Below are positions 57,865 through 64,000 of a stretch of 64,000 bases of DNA, one piece after another. Within the stretch, counting starts at the first letter, position 1. The number at the start of each line of letters is the position of its first letter. The position numbers and the translations under genes were made by a program. This stretch comes from Prostheceraeus crozeri (lineage: Eukaryota > Platyhelminthes > Polycladida > Euryleptidae), in the NCBI GenBank assembly GCA_907163375.1, contig CAJQUW010007059.1:620001-684000 (forward strand), given 5' to 3'. The notes beneath the pieces were generated by a model that was given only the letters and a program-made list of their open reading frames with translations, was not told the DNA's origin and made no database searches.

Positions 57865-59560
57865 TACACTCAATGAAAACATTTCAAAAGTAAGGGAATG
57901 CCAAGTTAGTTATTACATCATTTTATGAAAAAAAATTAATGACAATTAATTAATTAACTTCTGGTTGCCGGACTATTTGTCTAACTTGTAATTAATTAAA
58001 TATGACCTAACATTTATGTTCCCTGAAGATAGCTTCGTGAGGGAAACATAAATTCATTTACAAATGTAATTATATTTGTTTAGTAACAATAAATGCAAAT
58101 TAATTGAAGCATTTTAAAATTGAAAGTATTTAGAAACATACCTTTATGCATATTCTTCATTCACATATCTATAAATGCCTAAAATTCCATCAAGGCATGC
58201 TCTTTTCACTTATCATTTTATACCGTGAAGATGCGTTCTGTAGTTGAAATTACTCGAAATTGTTCAATAGCGGCTGCATAAATCGCATCATTTATAAGTT
58301 ACATATACATCCGATAATAATTCAAAAGTAAGGGAATGCCAAATTGCTGCTAATTTGGCATTCCCATACTTTTGAATTATTATCTGATGTAATTTATGCA
58401 TGTGTAACTTAATGATGTGATGATATGTAATGGTATGCATAAAGGTATATTTATAAATGTATATTTTATCAATGCATTCTCATTTTTTATACCCTGAAAA
58501 TGGCTACGCTCAGTATAGTTGAAATTAATTGGTTCATGATCTAATAAATTAGCATCATATCGGCAATCCTATTTTCATTTTCATTTAGAATGTCCAACCA
58601 AAGAGGCATCCTCTACGTGATTGTTGGCTGTTTATAATTAGGTATCTTAAAAGATTTCCAAATTAGACTTGACTTGACCCACCCTCTTAATCATGTTTGC
58701 AAGTGGACAGGTATTTGCTATAGTTATTTTTCATGATTGTTAGCTGTTTGTAATTGTCTTTAAAGATTTCCAAAAATGCGCTATTGGTCCACACTCGCAA
58801 TCATGTTCTCATATGGATATATATTAGTCATATGTACTTCCTTTTTTATACTGATCGTCAGCTGCATATTTGCGTTTGAAAATTTCCAGACTGAACACTT
58901 TATCTCCTTCGTAATCATCCTGAATTTCGTCATTTGTTTCATGACACATTTTTCATCGGAACTTTTCTAGTGCTCATGTAATACCTATTGTGATTCCTGT
59001 CGTTTTATTATTTTTTTGCCGGGAAATAAATGTGACAGCAGGTCGGGTAATTAATATAATGATATTAATTTTAAGCAGCATATTTACTTGAAGTGAATAA
59101 AAGCTCGTGTCGTTTTCCTATTTTTTATGTTAGATGTACATGTATGTTCCTATTTATTTTAATTATGTTAAATTCTATAACTTCTTTTTATGCGTCAATA
59201 ATATTCAATATTTTTTGCATCAAGCATCTTACTGCGCATTTTAGACCGTAGTCGTTGTCTCTCAAAAATATATCATCAATGGAGACCGGACACTACCAAG
59301 CCAGCACAACCGATGGCAGAGAAGCATACCACTGTTCTGTAGGCCGACATTTACTTTTGAGGTGAGTCGCTAAAATAATTTCTTGTGTGATTATTTTAGC
59401 AGCATGAGTTTTTCTGCTGTTAATCCTTGGAGCATTTCGTAGCAGGATGACTTTGATCAACAATATTCATCACTATCAACAGCAAATTTCTTCAATATTT
59501 TGCTACAACGTCAAGTAGGCTATAACTGTAATTTCATCAAAAGAATGTGAACATATAATT
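57865..59560. other. AT-rich stretch with a foldback repeat
   Basis: No genes recognised. It holds the foldback listed at 58296-58410 and a related TTCAAAAGTAAGGGAATGCC word at 57883. The open frame at 58776-58970 is hydrophobic but unsupported. Confidence 0.45.
58296..58410. repeat. Foldback repeat with AGTAAGGGAATGCCAA stem
   Basis: TTCAAAAGTAAGGGAATGCC pairs with GGCATTCCCATACTTTTGAA around a six-base loop near 58345. Outer flanks AAGTTACAT...GATAATAA are also inverted. It looks like a foldback MITE. Confidence 0.75.
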
Positions 59561-59561
59561 A

Positions 59562-59690
59562 GATGTCGGCGGCAGCTGTCGGGGAATTGTCGGAGGCTGT
59601 CGGGGAATTGTCGGTAGTGCGTCGGTGAAACAGTCGGGGAATTGTCGGCTCACCGATTCGTCGGCAGATAGTCGGGGAATTAGGACCTTT
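59562..59690. repeat. Minisatellite of GTCGGGGAATTGTCGG units
   Basis: GTCGGGGAATTGTCGG or close variants occur in tandem about four times between 59576 and 59680, with irregular spacers and clearly higher GC than the flanks. Confidence 0.7.
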
Positions 59691-59759
59691 GCCGTCATTA
59701 TGCCGAGTCGGCTTCCCGACAATGGACCGACAGTTTTTTTTCACCGGGGAGAGAATATG

Positions 59760-60628
59760 CAGATATCGTCCCTAATTGTAGCCACCTGTCAAAATTTGAC
59801 AATACGCGCGCAGGCTACAATCATCATAAAGGTGCATAAAGGCATTGATAAGAGAGCAATAGCGATCGTCTCAACCAATGAGAGAACAGTAGAATATTAA
59901 ATGCGTGTTGAAGAGCGACTATAGCTCCTCTATAGCAACTATAATTCCTCGCTATAGCGTGGAATTTGATAAATTCAGGCATTCTTTAGTACTGCTAGGG
60001 GTTGGTGCATGATGGCAAAGTGAATGGTATAATCACATAATTAGATTGTTTAAGCGCATCACTTTGCTAGAAGTGCAAATTGATTCAAGGCAATGGCACA
60101 TGCAGGAATTACTTACTACATGGGCAAAAAGAAATTTTTAATACCTTGCAGAGATAGGAAAAGTAGACGTGCGCCGCTTGCGGATTGCTGTGAATTCCTT
60201 CAAAATGCTCCGATCGTCACGATTCCTTCAGCTTCGAAGAATTCAGATCATTGCGCAAAAGTTTTCTCGATAATGTTTGGCCATCCGATCATTATTTGAA
60301 ATGCTAACAGGCGCACGAAAAAATCCTCACAAACTTCTCTATATAGAACTTGACATCGACTGTGTCTCTTTGTTGTGTGATCCGGTTGATAACAGTCACT
60401 GAAGCTTCGCACAATTTGGAGTATTTAGCATCGAACTGGCTGCTTATTGTTCGATTGGTATGGTAATATATATGTCAGCAGATTGTGCCATTTTATTAAC
60501 GTTACATGTTCCTATGTTTCCTTTCTAGTCAAACAGAAGAAGAGACGACCGGTCGAATTCTGTGGGTATAACCATTTGGTAACATCGAGCTGGTTGAATA
60601 CATTTATAGGTTGGATGCACAAGATATA
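59760..60628. other. Noncoding stretch left of the DD41D mariner
   Basis: No gene or repeat recognised apart from a small palindromic CTATAGCTCCTCTATAGC region near 59920-59957. Confidence 0.4.
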
Positions 60629-61500
60629 CAGGGTGCGAGAAAAGTCTTTGCGGATTTTTGATAACTTTATATTTAGTTATTGTATGGTGAATAGTTTTAC
60701 TTTATTTTCATTTTTCTTTGAACAAACCCATCTAGAAATAAAAACTTAACATTCCATGTACTCATTGACATTTTTATTCTTTAAATACCTCACCGTCATG
60801 CTCAATGCACTTCAGAAAACGTTTCTGAAATTCCTCTACGAATCACGGTAGTAAGAGAGAGAGCAATGTTGTTCATTTGTCGCTCAATCTCTTCCCGCAA
60901 GTCCTGAATGTTCCTGTAAATAAAACCTGGAGGATAAACCAATTGCCGCAGGTGACTCCAGAACCAAAAGTCGCAGGGTGTCAAGTCCGGCGATCTTGCT
61001 GGCCATTCAATAAGTCCTCTCCTGCCGATCCAGCGATTGGACAAATGAGTCTCTAGAATTTGACGCGCTGAAAGAGAGTAATGGGGAGGCGCTCCGTCTT
61101 GCTGGAACAGAAGGGTTCTTCCAGTGCCACGAGAGAAATAAGGAACGACTTGGTTCAACAGAAGATCAGAATATCTCTTTCCATTCATGGTTTCTGAACT
61201 GATATCGTAGAGAAGAAGTCCGGAATAGCCTATACAGGCCCACACGGTGAGGCTAGGAGTCTTGCCTGGGTTGGTCATTCTAATATTCGGGTTCGTCGTA
61301 GTCCAGAAGTGCACATTGTGCTTGTTGATGTTGCCTGTCAACGACATGACACACTCGTCCGAAAATGTTAGCTTTCGGAGGAAAGCAGGATCTTCTCTCG
61401 ATTTTCTCCTCATTTCTTCACAAAATTGTAAGCGGCGGTCTTCGTCCCCATCACAAAGAAATTGAGAATATAGCGGCTTGTATGGATGATACCCCTACAA
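60629..61500 (-). mobile_element. DD41D (rosa-like) mariner, 5'-truncated
   Basis: One end, CAGGGTGCGAGAAAAGTC, abuts TA at 60627-60628. The transposase lies inward on the minus strand. No matching end exists on the other side: the coding similarity stops near 61495, where an unrelated inverted-repeat element begins. The spacing of 41 residues between the last two catalytic positions is that described for rosa-type mariners. Confidence 0.75.
60802..61494 (-). pseudogene. DD41D transposase, N-terminus missing
   Basis: The minus-strand frame reads GYHPYKPLYSQFLCDGDEDR, RLQFCEEM, then TFSDECVMSLTGNINKHNVH with the first D. FQQDGAPPHYSLSARQ holds the second D, followed by RWIGRRGLIEWPARSPDLTP and CDFWFW with the third, 41 residues after the second. 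It stays open to the stop after FSEVH. The helix-turn-helix domain expected before GYHPYKP is absent, so the copy is inactive, although the catalytic part shows no stop. Confidence 0.8.
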
Positions 61501-61802
61501 CATTGAAACGTTTCCGTTATGTTTCAAATAAGTCTCAATACGTCTCATTATGTTCCCCAGACACAAAATGTCGGGTTGAGAGTTTTAAGAAAGGTATAGT
61601 ATAATCTAAGTAAAATTAGACCATATTGAATGATCATTTATTAGTTATTGATCTTTTAACTGATGTATCGAGGTATAATGATTATTCGTCTCTTTTTCGT
61701 TCCCGCACGTCTCGATAAGTTTCATTTCATTCACCATCATCCAACACCTTGTTGATATTTAATGAGGTTTTTCATAATCAGAAGACCACATATTATGATA
61801 AG

Positions 61803-62679
61803 TAGGGAAAAGCAAATATGCTCTTAAAAGTCCCCCAAATATGCTCTTAAGTTTTAAAAGCATATTCCCTAAAAAGTGTGAAATATGCTTTTATATTCTC
61901 TTTCAAAATGTTTACTTTTAAGCGCCATTACTGTGGTTTTAATACATCTTGTCAGCATAGATAATCTCAAATATAAAATCAATCTCAGAAAATCTCGATA
62001 AATCAAATCATGAATTGAATTAAACAAACTTTTGGTGTATGAATTGTGCAACAAAATAATAGAATCCAAAGTACTTCAATTGATTTCATGACAAAACAGG
62101 AATACTAACATCCAGTTAGTTAGAAAGTCGTTTAGAGTTGTAAGAAATTAAAAAGTGCGGCGATTACTTCTGAAGAATGACTTGAATTCACTGAACAATT
62201 GTTAGAACAAATTGTCTTTACTTTTGGCATCGCATGTCTCTCGTTGCATATTTTGACAATCGACTGACAAAAAGTATGCGAACCTTTAATAATTCACGGT
62301 AATCTCTGTGTGTGTGTGTGTGTGTGCGCTTTGGCCTCTGCTGGTTGGCTCTGTTGTCTGCCGCAGAATTGCAGCAGGCAGCGCGTGCACCCATCTCTCT
62401 CCCAATTGCTCGCTGTGTGACTGCAAATGAGAACCACAATCATTTGATTAGCATCTGTTTTCTTGGAAATCTGAGTCGGTATTCTTGGAATATTCTAGTT
62501 GCATAGTGATAGATAAGCAATAGCGACTAAAACGAAGTCATTTGTTGTCAAAATGATTGCAAATATAAGCAAATATGCTCTCATTCCCGTATTGTGGTGA
62601 AATATGCTTTTATTCCGAAAATAGCTGAAATATGCATTTATATGCTTTTATATGCTTAAAGCATATTTGCTTTTCCCTA
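61803..62679. mobile_element. hAT-type MITE with AAATATGCTTTTA repeats
   Basis: The ends TAGGGAAAAGCAAATATGC and its inverted copy are flanked by an exact 8-bp repeat ATGATAAG at 61795-61802 and 62680-62687. AAATATGCT-type words recur several times near both ends, probably as transposase-binding sites. A GT dinucleotide run sits inside at 62308-62326. No transposase. Confidence 0.88.
62308..62326 (+). repeat. GT microsatellite
   Basis: An uninterrupted GT run of about nine repeats inside the hAT MITE. Confidence 0.9.
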
Positions 62680-62780
62680 ATGATAAGATTCACATTAAAT
62701 TAAGCTCGTTACTCTAGTTTGTCTGACACGTAATGAGACGAATTGAGACTTATTGAAACGTTTGTTTTATAAGTTTCAAT

Positions 62781-63184
62781 TGGTCTCAATTTGTTTCATG
62801 CGAAACTTTAACTTTAAAATGAGGCGTGCCTGAACTATGCATCTGAGGGAACGATTAATATAGTTCACTATTGTTAAGGATCGTAATTATTGTAAATTTT
62901 TGTTAAACAAATTAACCCTCGAAAAATTAACACTCGATGTCTCTGCAATGTCTCATGGAATAACACGAAATATTCAGATATCAATCAGATTCACATATCA
63001 GTTAGAACGCAATGCGAACCCTCATGAAAATATCTCGTGAAATTTCAAGAGAATTTGCTCCTATACCTGGAATTACACGAGCATTTTATTAAATCTGATA
63101 TAATTTCACGAGCAATTGCGCCTATAAAGGAATTAGACGCGCATTTTTCTAAATCTCCAATAATATCATGAGCAATTACTCTTG
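62781..63184. other. Noncoding stretch
   Basis: No gene recognised. Loose repeats of ATTACACGAGCA/ATTAGACGCGCA type words lead into the minisatellite. Confidence 0.4.
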
Positions 63185-63412
63185 TAAATTGCGCGTATAA
63201 CTATTTTCAAGAGCATTCACCTGTAATTTTGCGCGTATAACTGTTTCAAGAGCAATGTTTTGCGCGTATAACTATTTTCAAGAGCATTCTCCTGTAATAT
63301 GATGAGCATTTTGCGCGTATAACTGTTTCAAGAGCAATGTTTTGCGCGTATAACTATTTTCAAGAGCATTCTCCTGTAATATGATGAGCATTTTGCGCCT
63401 ATAACTAACTCA
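63185..63412 (+). repeat. Minisatellite of GCGCGTATAACT units
   Basis: GCGCGTATAACTATTTTCAA or GCGCGTATAACTGTTTCAAG, each followed by AGAGCA-type text, repeat six times. The compound unit TTTTGCGCGTATAACT...CTCCTGTAATATGATGAGCA is present twice in full. Confidence 0.8.
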
Positions 63413-63471
63413 GGAGCATTTCAAACGCACCGCTCCTTCATGGAATATGATTTAAGTTGCATAACTATAAG

Positions 63472-63841
63472 ATGCTGTCAAACATTAAACAGATCGCTTA
63501 TCACGAGAAGCATTTACTGATACAAAATATGTTGTGCACTGGTGTAAGGGCGATAGAACAAAGTTTTGGAGAGAAGGTAACTGAGTGCATCAATCGAGAT
63601 GAAGTCACTTGCGTAACGGTGAACTTCCAAAAATATTGCATCAGTAGGAACCGCCATCAATACACGCTTAACATTGGTGAAATGAAAACGGAAACGATGA
63701 TTCAACATGTGTCCCACACAAGTGTTACAAAGAAAGTACATCGCTGGACACGGGATACACTCGCTCGCGCCATGTACATTGAGGAAACGCGAGTGCGATA
63801 TCGTCATTATTCAGGAAAGTTCCATACGAGTCACAAATCCG
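63472..63841 (+). CDS. Candidate exon of an unrecognised gene, cut by window end
   Basis: An open frame of 123 codons from ATG 63472 to a strong donor TCCG|GTAAGT. It reads MLSNIKQIAYHEKHLLIQNM, FGEKVTECINRDEVTCVTVN, FQKYCISRNRHQYTLNIGEM, then VHRWTRDTLARAMYIEETRV and RYRHYSGKFHTSHKS. It is basic, with no signal peptide, membrane segment or domain that I recognise. Upstream text is minisatellite, so a first-exon start at 63472 or an acceptor near 63456 are both possible. The donor and length are the only support. Confidence 0.4.
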
Positions 63842-64000
63842 GTAAGTAAAAACAATTTACTTCAATACTGAGCCTGATGAGTTTATCCAATTTTGGTTCC
63901 TTTCTGTTTAACCTACATGTATGTTTAATTACGGAATAATTTGTTAGTGTAATTTCAGCTACACTTTAATTATAAAATCAAATGTTGGTGTTTTAGTGAA

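Larger units (their letters stand above)
61502..62780. mobile_element. Inverted-repeat element cutting the DD41D mariner
   Basis: Left ATTGAAACG...TTTCAAATAAGTCTCAATA and right GAGACTTATTGAAACG...GTTTCAAT are inverted over about 55 bases with mismatches (core ATAAGTCTCAAT.CGTCTCAT). No target duplication was identified. A hAT MITE is inserted inside. No coding content was recognised. Confidence 0.5.

Overview
The window is nuclear DNA from an invertebrate animal. It has spliced host exons, a metazoan histone H2B, a tRNA-like gene and a dense load of animal DNA transposons and LINEs (hAT, pogo/Tigger, Tc1, DD34D and DD41D mariners, tnp2/CACTA-like, CR1-group and RTE-like LINEs). It is AT-rich and dotted with the word TACATGTAGGCCTA, which fits a marine invertebrate, but I cannot fix the phylum. 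No LTR element or virus-like element was recognised.

Layout. 1-8.2 kb is a three-level nest: a CR1-group LINE (about 2084-5836) sits inside a pogo/Tigger element (1646-7943), which sits inside a hAT element (1162-8223). The hAT and pogo layers have exact target-site duplications and the LINE has a candidate one. The pogo transposase is an open 524-residue frame with all catalytic residues and a C-terminal PCNA-binding-like box. 9.3-24.2 kb carries the 3' half of the host gene TANGO6: six + strand exons whose phases join cleanly into about 525 residues ending in a stop. Its introns hold a LINE relic, an antisense solitary H2B gene, a tRNA-Thr-like gene, a Tc1 relic and a foldback element. 25.0-25.5 kb is a hAT MITE.

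25.96-35.72 kb is bounded by 52-bp terminal inverted repeats and is the most unusual mobile structure here. Its ends and an internal array of eight 172-bp monomers share the word TATAATCAGTCA, and part of the array is repeated in inverted orientation across a mariner. No transposase of its own was found; the coding relics inside (mariner, hAT, RTE-like LINE) look like passengers. 38-47.2 kb holds a BEN-like gene and a decayed tnp2-type transposase gene. The latter is split by a 3.3-kb TA-flanked pogo-like insertion whose removal rejoins the reading frame. A Tc1 element follows at 47.2-48.9 kb.

50.3-57.4 kb is a near-perfect palindrome with 3.5-kb arms and a 54-base spacer, followed by a third copy of its central segment. 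57.9-64 kb has foldback repeats, minisatellites, a truncated DD41D mariner, a TIR element containing a hAT MITE, and at the right edge a candidate exon of an unrecognised gene.

The only confident host genes are TANGO6 and H2B. Most of the remaining sequence is layered transposon debris, and its nesting gives a readable order of insertion.
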